64,000 nt of DNA from Virgibacillus natechei (GCF_026013645.1 NZ_CP110224.1:3162001-3226000), one strand, 5' to 3'; shown: positions 9,784 to 19,470, numbered from the stretch's first letter. Numbers and translations: made by a program. The notes: generated from the sequence alone by a model not told the origin.

Positions 9784-11082
9784 ATGGTAGTAGAAGCCAG
9801 TCTGATTTTAGTTATTGTATTTGCTATTTTATTAGCAGTAGGCATACCTATTGCTATAAGTATAGCAATAGCTTCATTAGCTACGGTTATGTTAGTATTA
9901 CCTTTTGACATTGCCGTTTTTACATCAGCACAAAACATGGTATCAAGTTTAGATAGTTTTTCACTAGTAGCTGTACCATTTTTTATGTTATCGGGTATCA
10001 TTATGAACCATGGAGGGATTGCCAGTAAACTAATTGATTTCGCTAAGTTATTTGGTGGGAGAATCCACGGTTCATTAGCGCATACGAATATAATTGGAAA
10101 TGGACTTTTTGGATCTATTTCTAGTTCTGCAATTGCCGCCTCTACAGCAATCGGTGGTGTTATGGTGCCGTCTCAAGTAAATGAAGGTTATGATAGAAAA
10201 TTTGCTGCAGCAGTCAATATCGCATCAGCTCCTGCTGGGATGGTAATACCTCCTAGTACTGGATTTATTATCTTTTCTTTAATAAGTGGTGGAACCTCTA
10301 TTGCAGCTTTATTCATGGGTGGACTTGTCATAGGTATACTATGGATATTAGCTGTTATGGTAGTAGCATATGTAATAGCCAAAAAGAGAAACTATCCAAT
10401 AGCACCAAAGGCTAAAAATGAAAATGCGAAAAAAATAATACTTGACGCGATACCAAGTCTATTGTTGATTGTTATTGTCATTGGAGGCATACTTACAGGA
10501 ATCTTTACAGCGATAGAAGCATCCGCAATATGTGTTGTTTATTCATTATTTTTAGCTCTTATTTATTATAAGACGCTTACCATTAAGCAATTACCAAATG
10601 TTGTTATCCATGCCGTTGAATTAACGGGAGTCATCATGTTGTTAATAGCAGCTTCATCTTTAATGACATTTGCGATGGCAATAACCGGGATGCCAGATGC
10701 TTTAAGTAATTTAGTATTAAATATTTCAGAAAATCCAATCATTATATTATTAATTATTAATCTTGTATTATTACTTGTTGGTACCGTTATGGATGTTGCG
10801 CCTGCTATATTAATTTTTACACCGATATTTTTACCTATAGCTGAGGGCATCGGTTTAGATCCAGTACACTTTGGTATATTCTTCATCCTAAACTTGTGTA
10901 TCGGTACAATAACGCCACCTGTTGGAACCGGATTATTTGTAGGTTCTAGTATAGGTAAGGTGAAGATAGAAGAAGTAATAAAACCCCTTCTTCCTTTCTA
11001 TGCAGCAATTTTCGCATTATTAATGCTCGTAACATATGTTCCACAAATAAGTTTGTTTTTGCCTAACTTATTGGATTTATAA
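9784..11082 (+). CDS. TRAP transporter large permease (DctM family)
   Basis: A 432-residue, very hydrophobic sodium- or proton-driven permease with about a dozen membrane segments. The DctM signatures are visible: LAVGIPIAISIAIA near the N-terminus, VAVPFFMLSG (about 62-71), and the pore segment NIASAPAGMVIPPS (about 144-157), with a second TITPPVGTGLFV repeat near 377-388. It is the last gene of dctPQM and is followed by a strong terminator. Substrate is not determined by sequence. Confidence 0.94.
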   Translation: MVVEASLILVIVFAILLAVGIPIAISIAIASLATVMLVLPFDIAVFTSAQNMVSSLDSFSLVAVPFFMLSGIIMNHGGIASKLIDFAKLFGGRIHGSLAHTNIIGNGLFGSISSSAIAASTAIGGVMVPSQVNEGYDRKFAAAVNIASAPAGMVIPPSTGFIIFSLISGGTSIAALFMGGLVIGILWILAVMVVAYVIAKKRNYPIAPKAKNENAKKIILDAIPSLLLIVIVIGGILTGIFTAIEASAICVVYSLFLALIYYKTLTIKQLPNVVIHAVELTGVIMLLIAASSLMTFAMAITGMPDALSNLVLNISENPIIILLIINLVLLLVGTVMDVAPAILIFTPIFLPIAEGIGLDPVHFGIFFILNLCIGTITPPVGTGLFVGSSIGKVKIEEVIKPLLPFYAAIFALLMLVTYVPQISLFLPNLLDL

Positions 11083-11101
11083 GAATTGATTTGTTCAAAC
11101 C

Positions 11102-11144
11102 AAAAGCAACCTGTGGAACGTATGAATTCCACAGGTTGCTTTTT
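11102..11144 (+). terminator. Intrinsic terminator between dctM and the DUF2264 gene
   Basis: A near-perfect stem of about 17 bp with an 8-base loop and a T run on the plus side. It terminates the TRAP operon; flanking A residues may let it serve the converging minus-strand operon as well. Confidence 0.9.
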
Positions 11145-11220
11145 GATTATATAGCGATTGATTTCCACAATTAAATTCTAGGATAATTATCCTCCAGTTC
11201 ATGTCATTTCTTAACAAATT

Positions 11221-13092
11221 CTATTTTATTACAGCTTTCATATCCTTTTGAAATCTAATATGTTCTCCATTTTCTGAATGTACGATGATCTTATCATTTA
11301 CAATCTCAACCTTAGGAGGTGTATTCCACTTTCCTGTATCCAAACCTGGTTCCCCAAAAACAGCTGACACAAGCCAATGGACACCTTGGTTTATCTCATT
11401 GGTTACAGTAGGAATTACGGTACGAGAATGGATGAGATTCGTATTTGAATTTGGATAAATTAATTTTGGTTTACCATTTCCATATATGCTTCTTATTCCA
11501 CTAACACCCCATGGAAACCTGGCGAGCGTATTCATTTCGTTCTGAACCTTATCGATAGCCTGATTTTCGAAATATTCATTCTCCAATCCTAAGGCAAATC
11601 CGCCTTCTGCTGTATCTAAATATCTTTCTGTGACAATGCGATGAATCCGTATATGCCAAGGAGATCCAGGTATTATCCACGTATTCACTTCCACATCGAA
11701 CCATGGCATCCATTTTGAATGAATGATACTTCCTTCTATTTTTGTTTCCTCACTTTTCCTCTTTACTCTATAAATATTATCGCCTTCACTTAAAGCAAGC
11801 ATGGAATCAAAAGCCCCTTGTTCCAGCCCCCATTCCGCTCTTGGCACACTAAAACCAAAGAAGTTTGAATACGCGAATTTCTCATATTTAGCTGACGTAT
11901 GTGCATGATTATTCGTTGACAGATGACCCGAATTAAACGCTACAACATGATTCTTTTCTTCCTGTCTGTACAATACTAGATGCGGAGAATGTTGTACCGA
12001 CTTTTCATGTAAGGGCGGGAGCGGTAGTTCTTCTGATTGCCAAAATGGATGTTCCTTCGTAAGCGCTAAAATCAGAAATGTTTTTAAAGCCCAATACGGT
12101 GATCCTGAAGAATTGTAACCTTCCCCCATAATAAGGTTTGGATATCGATAACCAACTGTTAAACTACCATCACGTTTAAAAATTGGCTGTTGAAACCACC
12201 AACGTAAATTATTTAGTATAAGTCCTTTCATAACACCATATGAAAATGAACCCTCTACTTCGGCAAATACCATAGCACTCCAAAATGCAGATTGTGCAAA
12301 CCGGTACGTCAGACTTCTGCCATACGGAATTGCTGACCCATCTTTTGCAAACCAATAAACAAACTGATCAGCGAACATACTCGCTCTGTCTTTATAACGT
12401 TTTGCCCGTTCTGGATCATCATCTTTCATTAACTTTGCATAAAAGAGGCTATAGTAATGGATAGCAAAAGGAATATAGTAATCCACGTGCGCATTTACCC
12501 CATCAGCATACCAGCCATCGCCTAGATAAAACTGTTCGATTCTGTCTAAATCTTTTTCCATTCTTTGTGCATCATACGATTCCCCAATTTTTTTCAAACC
12601 CAAATTTACTAATACTCGGAAGAATAGCCAGTTACAATCATGGACAGGATGGTCATTAACTTGTTGCAACCAAGTAGTTAAATTATCTTTTTCTTCTTTA
12701 CTTAGTGGATCCCAGATCTTGTCTGGTATGAGTGCCAAGGCAACCCCAAATGCAGCCATCTCAACGATTCTCTGATCATAGTCATTTATTTCTCCCCAAT
12801 ATTCTTCATGTAATGGGTTCGTTCCGTTTTTTATACCTTCAAGATGCAAGTCCCACAAATCATAATCTTCTCCGCCTGCTAACAGGGGGACAAGCCCCCA
12901 TAACAATCTGGAGAAACCTTCCATCTCTGCAACGGAATCAGGGAACGAAGCACTTGTATTTCCTATGTGCAATTTCGCAAAACCTTTGCTATAAAATGGC
13001 CTTACAGGATCACCAATTTGTTTTAAAGCTTGTTCTACATCCCTTTTTGTCTGAAGTTTATTATTCTTAATCGGTAAATCAGCTGTTCTCAC
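11221..13092 (-). CDS. DUF2264 protein, GH154-like (candidate beta-glucuronidase)
   Basis: A 623-residue cytoplasmic protein of the DUF2264 family, now placed in CAZy GH154, where at least one Bacteroides member is described as a beta-glucuronidase on arabinogalactan side chains (recalled knowledge). An (alpha/alpha)6-barrel N-terminal domain spans about 20-370, with conserved segments GFSRLLWGLVPLL and HVDYYIPFAIHYYSL; a beta domain follows, with the SGHLSTNNHAHTSAKYEKF segment around 389-407. A GTG start follows a GGGAGG site. It ends the operon that begins with the YesL gene at 19060. The glucuronidase role here is inference. Confidence 0.82.
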   Translation of the reverse strand: MRTADLPIKNNKLQTKRDVEQALKQIGDPVRPFYSKGFAKLHIGNTSASFPDSVAEMEGFSRLLWGLVPLLAGGEDYDLWDLHLEGIKNGTNPLHEEYWGEINDYDQRIVEMAAFGVALALIPDKIWDPLSKEEKDNLTTWLQQVNDHPVHDCNWLFFRVLVNLGLKKIGESYDAQRMEKDLDRIEQFYLGDGWYADGVNAHVDYYIPFAIHYYSLFYAKLMKDDDPERAKRYKDRASMFADQFVYWFAKDGSAIPYGRSLTYRFAQSAFWSAMVFAEVEGSFSYGVMKGLILNNLRWWFQQPIFKRDGSLTVGYRYPNLIMGEGYNSSGSPYWALKTFLILALTKEHPFWQSEELPLPPLHEKSVQHSPHLVLYRQEEKNHVVAFNSGHLSTNNHAHTSAKYEKFAYSNFFGFSVPRAEWGLEQGAFDSMLALSEGDNIYRVKRKSEETKIEGSIIHSKWMPWFDVEVNTWIIPGSPWHIRIHRIVTERYLDTAEGGFALGLENEYFENQAIDKVQNEMNTLARFPWGVSGIRSIYGNGKPKLIYPNSNTNLIHSRTVIPTVTNEINQGVHWLVSAVFGEPGLDTGKWNTPPKVEIVNDKIIVHSENGEHIRFQKDMKAVIK

Positions 13093-13121
13093 TATTTATA
13101 CCTCCCGCACAATACATTTAG

Positions 13122-14960
13122 TTACTCGAATTCAAAATCAAGCTGTACGTGCATGTTCTTTTCTGGTTTTCTCACCAAAAAGTCAAGTGCAATATTATTT
13201 TCAACTTCCCCAAAATGGTTCGTGAATTCAAATTTATTTATTTTCAGTTGTAACTTTTCTTGGTCAAACTTTATTTTTAACTTACTACTCCCTTCAAGAA
13301 GGAGGAAACCAGGTTCTTCCTTTATTAAAAGAGGTGGAATGATTATCCGTTCTATTATAGACTCAGGTTGGTCATCGAATATATACGTATCCAATAACGT
13401 AAGAGTTGGCTCATTTGTTTTTTTCCACCTATATTCTCTAGCTAATTGGTGTAAACTTTCTACCGCATATCCTTTTGTCATATCAATACAAAATCGTTCT
13501 TCTCTTTCATTTAGTGTTACATTCTCAACAGTTGAATAATGCGAGCTACCATCCCGTTGATAGTGATGATTGATTATCGGAACAGAATGCCCTTGAGAAC
13601 CATTTCCAACAAAAGAATACCTGTTAGAAGCAAAGTAATCTTTATTGTACAATCCATTTCCTAAATCTTTTAAGAAAATCTCATTGCCTCCATAAAGTAA
13701 AAAGTGACCGATATCATTATGATTATGCGGTTCATCGTTATGCCCACCTTTTGCAGCAAATACGTAAGGATGACCTTTTTCCGTTAAATGTCTTGAAATA
13801 AGCCATTGGGATTCATTAAGATAGTATGTTGCATTGCTCCAAGGTCTTCCTGCAAGTTCTGGATCAAACCACAGTAAATTTCTAAATGCTGGAGCCCACC
13901 TGCTAGTATGATCTTCTTTATAATATGCACGTAGTTCATATTCAGGTGTCTCAAAATCGTTATACATATGCGCCAAATAATGACTAAGCCCTAAAGGAAT
14001 CGTAGCTGTGGGAGAAGCATCAGAAAAATTAACCACTCTTTCTTTATTCAAAAAAATCTTTTGTTGAAAAAGCGCAATCTGATGTACTTTTTCTAAATCA
14101 AATGTATTTATATTTCCATCTGTTCGCTTCTTTAATAAATCAGAAAAATAAACATAATAGCCAAAACCATATTGCCAGTACCCATAACCTTCCAAACATG
14201 TCCCATCATGTGTGAAACCATCTAAATAATAATTCATGGTACGGAGTACGCGTTCTATTACAATGGAAAGTTCTTTATTATCTTCAAATAAATGTAACGC
14301 TATTGCGCCTATTGAACCTGCACAAACTGCAGCCCAATTATGGGTAGCTGTTTCCCAATGGAACGTAGTTGTTCGATACGGCACCATAATCCGTTGATCA
14401 ATCTCTTGATGTATTCGTTTTTTTAATAATGGGTCCAATAAATCTTCCGTTAATCGCAAAATTTCACTTAACGTAAACCCAGTTTCTGCTGCAAATAAGT
14501 CGATCGTATGATGCGTTGTCTTTTCTTGAAACGGAAAAGGTCTATGATATGAAGTTTCATTATCATCATTTAAATGTGCCGGTAGACACCACGTATACTC
14601 ATTACAAATAGACCAAATAATATTTTCAAATTCTTCCAGATATGAAGGGTTATCTTTTTCAAGCACACTCATAAGGGTGAACGTATTCAAACGCCTTCTT
14701 TTGGCAAAATAGACTTCTTCATATTCTTTTCTTGAGCCAGTCTCATGAAACAGTTTAAACAATGAATACGATAACGTCTCTTGTGGTTCTTCAAGCAGTC
14801 TCTTTGCTTCTTCCCTAATTTCATCAACCTGTTGTTTGTACTGCGTTTGAGTATTTAGCTTTTCCAGCCAATCGTATTGTTCTTGTTTCGTTGTAAATAA
14901 TAATGAACGATTACATTGATCACTATTTTCCAAGATGGTTTGTATTTCTATCTGATTCAT
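13122..14960 (-). CDS. Heparinase II/III-like polysaccharide lyase family protein
   Basis: A 612-residue protein without a signal peptide, so it probably acts on imported oligosaccharides. The helical toroid domain (about 90-360) contains WETATHNWAAVCAGSIG and a YGYWQYGFGYY segment. The heparinase II/III-like beta domain contains the characteristic GGHNDEPHNHNDIGHFLLY (about 405-423), whose His and Asn residues match the metal/catalytic region of this family. Members cleave or process uronic-acid-containing glycans. AGGAGG precedes the ATG. The adjacent GH154-like gene also points to glucuronate-containing side chains. Confidence 0.83.
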   Translation of the reverse strand: MNQIEIQTILENSDQCNRSLLFTTKQEQYDWLEKLNTQTQYKQQVDEIREEAKRLLEEPQETLSYSLFKLFHETGSRKEYEEVYFAKRRRLNTFTLMSVLEKDNPSYLEEFENIIWSICNEYTWCLPAHLNDDNETSYHRPFPFQEKTTHHTIDLFAAETGFTLSEILRLTEDLLDPLLKKRIHQEIDQRIMVPYRTTTFHWETATHNWAAVCAGSIGAIALHLFEDNKELSIVIERVLRTMNYYLDGFTHDGTCLEGYGYWQYGFGYYVYFSDLLKKRTDGNINTFDLEKVHQIALFQQKIFLNKERVVNFSDASPTATIPLGLSHYLAHMYNDFETPEYELRAYYKEDHTSRWAPAFRNLLWFDPELAGRPWSNATYYLNESQWLISRHLTEKGHPYVFAAKGGHNDEPHNHNDIGHFLLYGGNEIFLKDLGNGLYNKDYFASNRYSFVGNGSQGHSVPIINHHYQRDGSSHYSTVENVTLNEREERFCIDMTKGYAVESLHQLAREYRWKKTNEPTLTLLDTYIFDDQPESIIERIIIPPLLIKEEPGFLLLEGSSKLKIKFDQEKLQLKINKFEFTNHFGEVENNIALDFLVRKPEKNMHVQLDFEFE

Positions 14961-15022
14961 ACGGTCCTCCTAGAGATTTCCATGATACGGTTGTTTTCAG
15001 TTTTCTCTAATTAGATATGACA

Positions 15023-15066
15023 TACTGCAAAAAAGGGAATAGTATAAGCTACTCCCCCCTGCAGTT
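15023..15066 (-). terminator. Attenuator-like hairpin behind the binding-protein gene
   Basis: A GC-rich hairpin containing a G6 tract, followed by a T run on the minus strand, lies between the binding protein and lyase genes. It probably reduces read-through, keeping binding protein mRNA in excess. Confidence 0.6.
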
Positions 15067-15076
15067 TTTCTCGTCT

Positions 15077-16435
15077 TTATTGATTTTCAGAAATAATTTC
15101 TTCTACTTTTTCTTCTGCGTTATCGATTGTTTCATCAATATCTTGTTCATCATATATTAAACTTTCATACTCATCACTAACAGCATTGAAGACTTCTGCT
15201 TGATAGGAAGATGGTTCCACTATTTTAGAAGCTTGTGAGTTTGTTATTACATTAATTAGTGATTCCTTATCTACCTTTTCTGGATTGTTTGTTTCGGCAA
15301 GAATATCATCGATAATTCCAGCTAATTCACTATCATCTATTTCATTCCAAGATGGTATATTTGCCCCTTGTGCAAGTTGCCCTTCTGTTGTATACCATCT
15401 TATAAAGTCATAAGCAGCTTCCTTGTTCTCTGAATTTGCAGCTAAAGACATAAAGTCAGTCGTAACTGGCGTATATCCACCTTCACCATCAGCTTCATTT
15501 TTGGGATATGGCGCTACTGCTATATCAAAATCTAATGGAAATTGATCCGTTCCTCCTAACTCCGTGTTCATCCAGCTTCCAATTAGCAATGTACTCGTAT
15601 TTTGTTGAAATAATTGCTGTCTATAATCAAGTTGTGAAGACAAAATCTCTGTATAAGGTGTTGCTGACTCATCCACTTTTTCCATTTCATAGCGCAATTC
15701 TAACGTTTCACGGAATAAAGGATCATCAAGATTGGAACTTCCATCCGCATTTAAATAGGAAGTATCTTCTGGTTTACTAGCAAGGTGTAATGATAGATAT
15801 TCCATCCACGAGCCATTTTGAGGACCATGAAAATACGTCCCGTAATGATCCTCAGTCGTTAAATCCTTGGCATATTGTTGAAATTCATCCCATGTCCAGT
15901 CTGTTGGAACTTCCAGCCCTGCTTCATCTAGATGATCCTTATTTAAGATAACATACCATGGATTGAACTTACCTGGAAGGGCATGGTATTCGCCACCTAT
16001 TGTTGTATCAACTTTGTATTCTTCAGTTACTTCATAACCTTCTTCTTCAATAAATTCATCCAGAGGTGCAGTTAACCCTAAATCGACACGTTGTGAATAA
16101 CTAGCTGGATCTGGAAACATTATGACATCCATTTCTTCACCAGAAGAAGCTGCTAAGTCAAAATTTTGAAGTGCTTCTTGTGTATCTCCACTCTCACTCA
16201 AAATGATTAAATTAACTTCTATATCCGGATGAGCATCTTCGAATGCAGCAATTGTTTCATCCCAATTATAGGTAGCTTCATTTCCATGTGTATGAACATT
16301 GATCGTAACAGGATCATCATCGCCGTTACCGTCATCTGAATCATCACTTGCGCTTCCACTATCTTCGGCGCACCCTATTATGAAAACACTGAGAGTAAGA
16401 ATACTAATAATAAGAAACCAACGTTTATTTTTCAT
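15077..16435 (-). CDS. ABC sugar-binding lipoprotein (CUT1 family)
   Basis: A 452-residue solute-binding protein of the MalE/UgpB type. The signal peptide ends with FIIGC (Cys22), followed by an acidic S/D/G-rich linker and a bilobed binding fold. TPLDEFIEEEGYEV and the C-terminal AYDFIRWYTTEGQLAQGANIPSW stretch are typical of family 1 binding proteins. AGGAGG precedes the ATG. It is cotranscribed with its two permeases; substrate is probably a galactan- or arabinogalactan-derived oligosaccharide, from the neighbouring enzymes and shared regulator site (inference). Confidence 0.9.
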   Translation of the reverse strand: MKNKRWFLIISILTLSVFIIGCAEDSGSASDDSDDGNGDDDPVTINVHTHGNEATYNWDETIAAFEDAHPDIEVNLIILSESGDTQEALQNFDLAASSGEEMDVIMFPDPASYSQRVDLGLTAPLDEFIEEEGYEVTEEYKVDTTIGGEYHALPGKFNPWYVILNKDHLDEAGLEVPTDWTWDEFQQYAKDLTTEDHYGTYFHGPQNGSWMEYLSLHLASKPEDTSYLNADGSSNLDDPLFRETLELRYEMEKVDESATPYTEILSSQLDYRQQLFQQNTSTLLIGSWMNTELGGTDQFPLDFDIAVAPYPKNEADGEGGYTPVTTDFMSLAANSENKEAAYDFIRWYTTEGQLAQGANIPSWNEIDDSELAGIIDDILAETNNPEKVDKESLINVITNSQASKIVEPSSYQAEVFNAVSDEYESLIYDEQDIDETIDNAEEKVEEIISENQ

Positions 16436-16554
16436 AAAAATTACCTCCTAGTTTTAATTTAACTCTTTCTATTCCTTATCCCTTTCCATAAACTATTCAT
16501 TTCTCTTAAAATACCCCCTCTCCAACGTTTATAATTTATATAAAGGTTAGTTTA

Positions 16555-17388
16555 CTAACCTTTAACGCCTCCTAATGCAATACCATCAATAACTTGTCTT
16601 TGACCAATAATAAATACGATCAATAATGGAATAATTGCCGAGACAGCTGCAGCCATAGTCAGTGCGTAAAACTGCCCGTTAATGGTTGCGAATTTCTCCA
16701 TTGCTAGCTGGATGGTGTAAAGAGAATCTGTACGAAGGAATATTAATGGATTCATATAATCATTCCATGTCCAGATGAATCTCAATATTGCATATGTTGC
16801 TATAGCTGGACGGACAATCGGCATAGCGATTGAAAAGAAAATCCGGAAATGACCTGCTCCATCCATCTTTGCAGCGTCAATATAATCATCCTGTATACCC
16901 ATGAAAAATTGTCTTAACATAAAGGTTCCAAGCGCACTAAAGCTTCCAATTAAAACCAACCCTAAGTGGGTGTCAAATAAACCTACACCTCTATACAAAA
17001 GAAATTGGGGTACTATACTAGCTTGCGGCGGAACCATATATGTAGCTAAAACGACTAAGAACAACATAGAGGCTGCCCCAAATTTCACCTTAGAAAAGCC
17101 ATAAGCTGCTAGTGCGGATACGATTACCGATACTACCGTCGTCATTACTGCTACTTTAATAGAGTTCCAGTAATATAGATAAAAAGGATCATTACCAAAC
17201 CAAACCTCTTGATAATTAGCAAACCCATTCGTTCTAGTTGGTATCCATTCTATAGGATAATTAAAAACATCTATTTCAAGTTTAAAAGAAGTTGTTATCA
17301 TCCAAATAAATGGAGATATAAATATCACACTAATAATACCCATAATTATAGTAATAACTATTTTGCGAGTATTTAATGAATTTTTCAT
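16555..17388 (-). CDS. Sugar ABC transporter permease (MalG type)
   Basis: A 277-residue inner permease with six membrane segments. The EAA cytoplasmic loop, YIDAAKMDGAGHFRIFFSIAMPIVRPA (about 165-189), contacts the ATPase. It pairs with the MalF-type permease 12 bases upstream. No ATPase gene is present, so a multitask MsmX-like ATPase encoded elsewhere is expected, as in Bacillus subtilis. Confidence 0.93.
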   Translation of the reverse strand: MKNSLNTRKIVITIIMGIISVIFISPFIWMITTSFKLEIDVFNYPIEWIPTRTNGFANYQEVWFGNDPFYLYYWNSIKVAVMTTVVSVIVSALAAYGFSKVKFGAASMLFLVVLATYMVPPQASIVPQFLLYRGVGLFDTHLGLVLIGSFSALGTFMLRQFFMGIQDDYIDAAKMDGAGHFRIFFSIAMPIVRPAIATYAILRFIWTWNDYMNPLIFLRTDSLYTIQLAMEKFATINGQFYALTMAAAVSAIIPLLIVFIIGQRQVIDGIALGGVKG

Positions 17389-17400
17389 GTTGCCACCTCC

Positions 17401-18333
17401 TTAATAATTGACCCATTTTTTCTGGCCTACCCATTGGATGATCGTTATTATAAAAACAACGATGAATAATACTAGTGCAATAGCCGAAGAGTATCCGATG
17501 TCCAGTTCCTCGAAAGCGGTTTCATATAGAAGCCAAACAAGAACATTTGTAGAGTCAACAGGGCCGCCTTGTGTAAGTACTGATATGATATCAAACACTT
17601 TAAATGTTGATATTATACCCGTTATTAATAGGAATAAAGTTGTCGGTGAAACCATTGGGATCGTAATATTCCTAAATTTCTGCCAGGCATTTGCTCCGTC
17701 CAAATCAGCAGATTCATATAATTCTTTAGATATGGACTGAAGTCCTGCTATATAAATAATTAAATTAAACCCAATTGATATCCAAATATGAATAACCATA
17801 ATGGAAATTAAAGCGAAATTAGGATCAGATAACCATGTAGGTGGATTTTCTATTCCTAACGAGATTAATGTTTGATTAATAGGACCTTGAGCAGGATTAA
17901 ACAGTACCTGCCATACTACTGCAACCGCAACCACACTAGAAACGTATGGTATAAAGAAGGCTATTTTAAAATAGCTTTTAAGGTATACATTTCTATCAAT
18001 TAATACAGCGAAAACCAATGCTATTATCATGGTTATTGGTACAGTAAGTATAAAAATTAAATTATTTATTAAAGATTTAAAAAATACTTCGTCTCCCAGT
18101 AGTTTCCTAAAGTTATCAAAACCTGCCCACTCTATTTGACTAATACCGGTAACAAAGTTCCAGTCTGAAAAGCTAAGTATAAATGTTGCTAAAACAGGAT
18201 ATATGACAAATACTGTTAATCCTAACAGCATCGGAGAAACAAATAAAATTCCCGCTAATTTCTCATCTTTTATCTTTGGTTTTCTTTGCTTTATTTGTTT
18301 ATTCTCTTTTTTACTAAAGACCATTGGATGCAC
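17401..18333 (-). CDS. Sugar ABC transporter permease (MalF type)
   Basis: A 310-residue permease with a basic cytoplasmic N-terminus and six membrane segments. The EAA loop is ELYESADLDGANAWQKFRNITIPMVSPTT (about 207-235). It comes just before the MalG-type gene and just after the YesL-like gene in the same operon. TTFLLITGII and the final WVGQKKWVNY are typical of LplB/UgpA-like permeases. Confidence 0.93.
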   Translation of the reverse strand: MHPMVFSKKENKQIKQRKPKIKDEKLAGILFVSPMLLGLTVFVIYPVLATFILSFSDWNFVTGISQIEWAGFDNFRKLLGDEVFFKSLINNLIFILTVPITMIIALVFAVLIDRNVYLKSYFKIAFFIPYVSSVVAVAVVWQVLFNPAQGPINQTLISLGIENPPTWLSDPNFALISIMVIHIWISIGFNLIIYIAGLQSISKELYESADLDGANAWQKFRNITIPMVSPTTLFLLITGIISTFKVFDIISVLTQGGPVDSTNVLVWLLYETAFEELDIGYSSAIALVLFIVVFIITIIQWVGQKKWVNY

Positions 18334-18418
18334 CTCGCTTATTCGTTATCACTATGATAGTGATGTCAACGTATTTTTAAATTTTTAGATTTAAAACTAT
18401 AATCTACACCTATGAATA

Positions 18419-19060
18419 CTAGCTCTTATTTGCTAGATTAACTTGTTTTCTTTGGATTTTTAAAAAAGAGTGATTTGCAAAATACATAACTAACCACGAT
18501 AATACGTTAACACTAAAAAATGGGATGACTGCAGGGAATGAAATAGCAAGAAACCATAGCGTGAAAATACTTAGTACTAGTAATGCGCTAGATATTGGAC
18601 TAAAAACCATTATAAAAAAGGCATTCTTAATCGTTTGTCTTATTGTAATATCGTAATGCACATACACTGGAAAAACATAGAGCAATGTTAATACATAAAC
18701 GAGTGCCATCATAATTAAAGGGAAGAACAGATATCCTGCATACGTATTCTCAACTGTAAAAACAAAAAGTAAATCAATATACAAAATAAATCCTATAACA
18801 GCGAAAATCACCCCTAGTTTATTGCTCTTTATAAATTCTGTTTTGTAAGTCTCCCAAAATAATGGAAACATTCGTCTATTCGTATCACCCATAATCCACT
18901 TTCGAATAATTGTAAACATAGCAATCGTTGCTGGAAAAATACCAAAGATACCTAAACCCAAAACCATAAATAAAAACCATAATACATTAAGATATGCAAA
19001 TTTCACTATCCATTCACACATTGTATTGAATCCATTCATAAAGCCTGCATTATTATTCAT
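18419..19060 (-). CDS. YesL-like DUF624 membrane protein
   Basis: A 213-residue protein with about five membrane segments. It matches the DUF624/YesL family, which is repeatedly found beside CUT1 importers for plant polysaccharide oligosaccharides; its molecular role is not established. Typical features are the N-terminal amphipathic helix before WFLFMVLGLGIFGIFPATIAMF and the IRKWIMGD segment (about 47-54). The ribosome-binding site overlaps the stop of the small ORF at 19070-19171. It is the first large gene of the operon. Confidence 0.88.
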   Translation of the reverse strand: MNNNAGFMNGFNTMCEWIVKFAYLNVLWFLFMVLGLGIFGIFPATIAMFTIIRKWIMGDTNRRMFPLFWETYKTEFIKSNKLGVIFAVIGFILYIDLLFVFTVENTYAGYLFFPLIMMALVYVLTLLYVFPVYVHYDITIRQTIKNAFFIMVFSPISSALLVLSIFTLWFLAISFPAVIPFFSVNVLSWLVMYFANHSFLKIQRKQVNLANKS

Positions 19061-19069
19061 ATTTTATCA

Positions 19070-19171
19070 CTACCTATATTGATTTTTATGATATTGTCGT
19101 TGTGCTTTAAGTCTAAGCTCTTTCACATTCATCCGTGGTGTAACAACCATACCCAAACATGCTTTCATCAT
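19070..19171 (-). CDS. Possible 33-residue leader peptide
   Basis: An ATG-ATG-started ORF of 33 codons, basic toward its C-terminus (KELRLKAQRQYHKNQYR), ends in TAG only 9 bases before the YesL start. Its stop overlaps the AGGTAGTGA site that serves YesL, which would permit translational coupling. There is no good Shine-Dalgarno site of its own, and I recognise no family. It could be a chance ORF. Confidence 0.3.
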   Translation of the reverse strand: MMKACLGMVVTPRMNVKELRLKAQRQYHKNQYR

Positions 19172-19172
19172 A

Positions 19173-19186
19173 TGTATTCGCTTTCA
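19173..19186 (-). promoter_or_regulatory. cre box upstream of the YesL-ABC operon
   Basis: On the minus strand this reads TGAAAGCGAATACA, one mismatch from the cre consensus. It lies between the promoter at 19268-19296 and the YesL gene, a position suited to roadblock-type repression by CcpA. Confidence 0.65.
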
Positions 19187-19242
19187 AATCACTCTTACCA
19201 TTTTTTAACTTCATGTTAAGGTAATAATTAATCAAAATAGAA

Positions 19243-19259
19243 TTAATTAAGTTAATTAA
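19243..19259. promoter_or_regulatory. Palindromic operator, likely for the ROK regulator
   Basis: TTAATTAAGTTAATTAA is an 8-1-8 palindrome 8 bases downstream of a consensus -10 box. Nearly the same 17 bp occurs in the galK promoter (25230) and, with two changes, in the ROK gene promoter (31352). Confidence 0.65.
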
Positions 19260-19267
19260 CTAACTAG

Positions 19268-19296
19268 ATTATAAATGGTAACCACTTATTTGTCAA
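19268..19296 (-). promoter_or_regulatory. Consensus sigma-A promoter of the YesL-ABC operon
   Basis: On the minus strand TTGACA (19291-19296) and TATAAT (19268-19273) are separated by exactly 17 bases: a full consensus promoter, tightly flanked downstream by the palindromic operator. The rest of the 19,061-19,657 gap holds the cre box, a small ORF and the terminator at 19,471; nothing else was recognised. Confidence 0.85.
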
Positions 19297-19470
19297 TTTA
19301 TTTCTAATACTTTTAATATGTAAATAATACTCCCCGTTCTCCCCCTACCTAAAAGAGTAAGGTTCTTGATATATTGGCACGAACCCCTCTTGCCATACTA
19401 TTGTTTTCTTCTAGTTGAATGTTTACTGGAAGTTTCATTCACGTGCAATCTTTGAGAGAACAAAGGAAGG

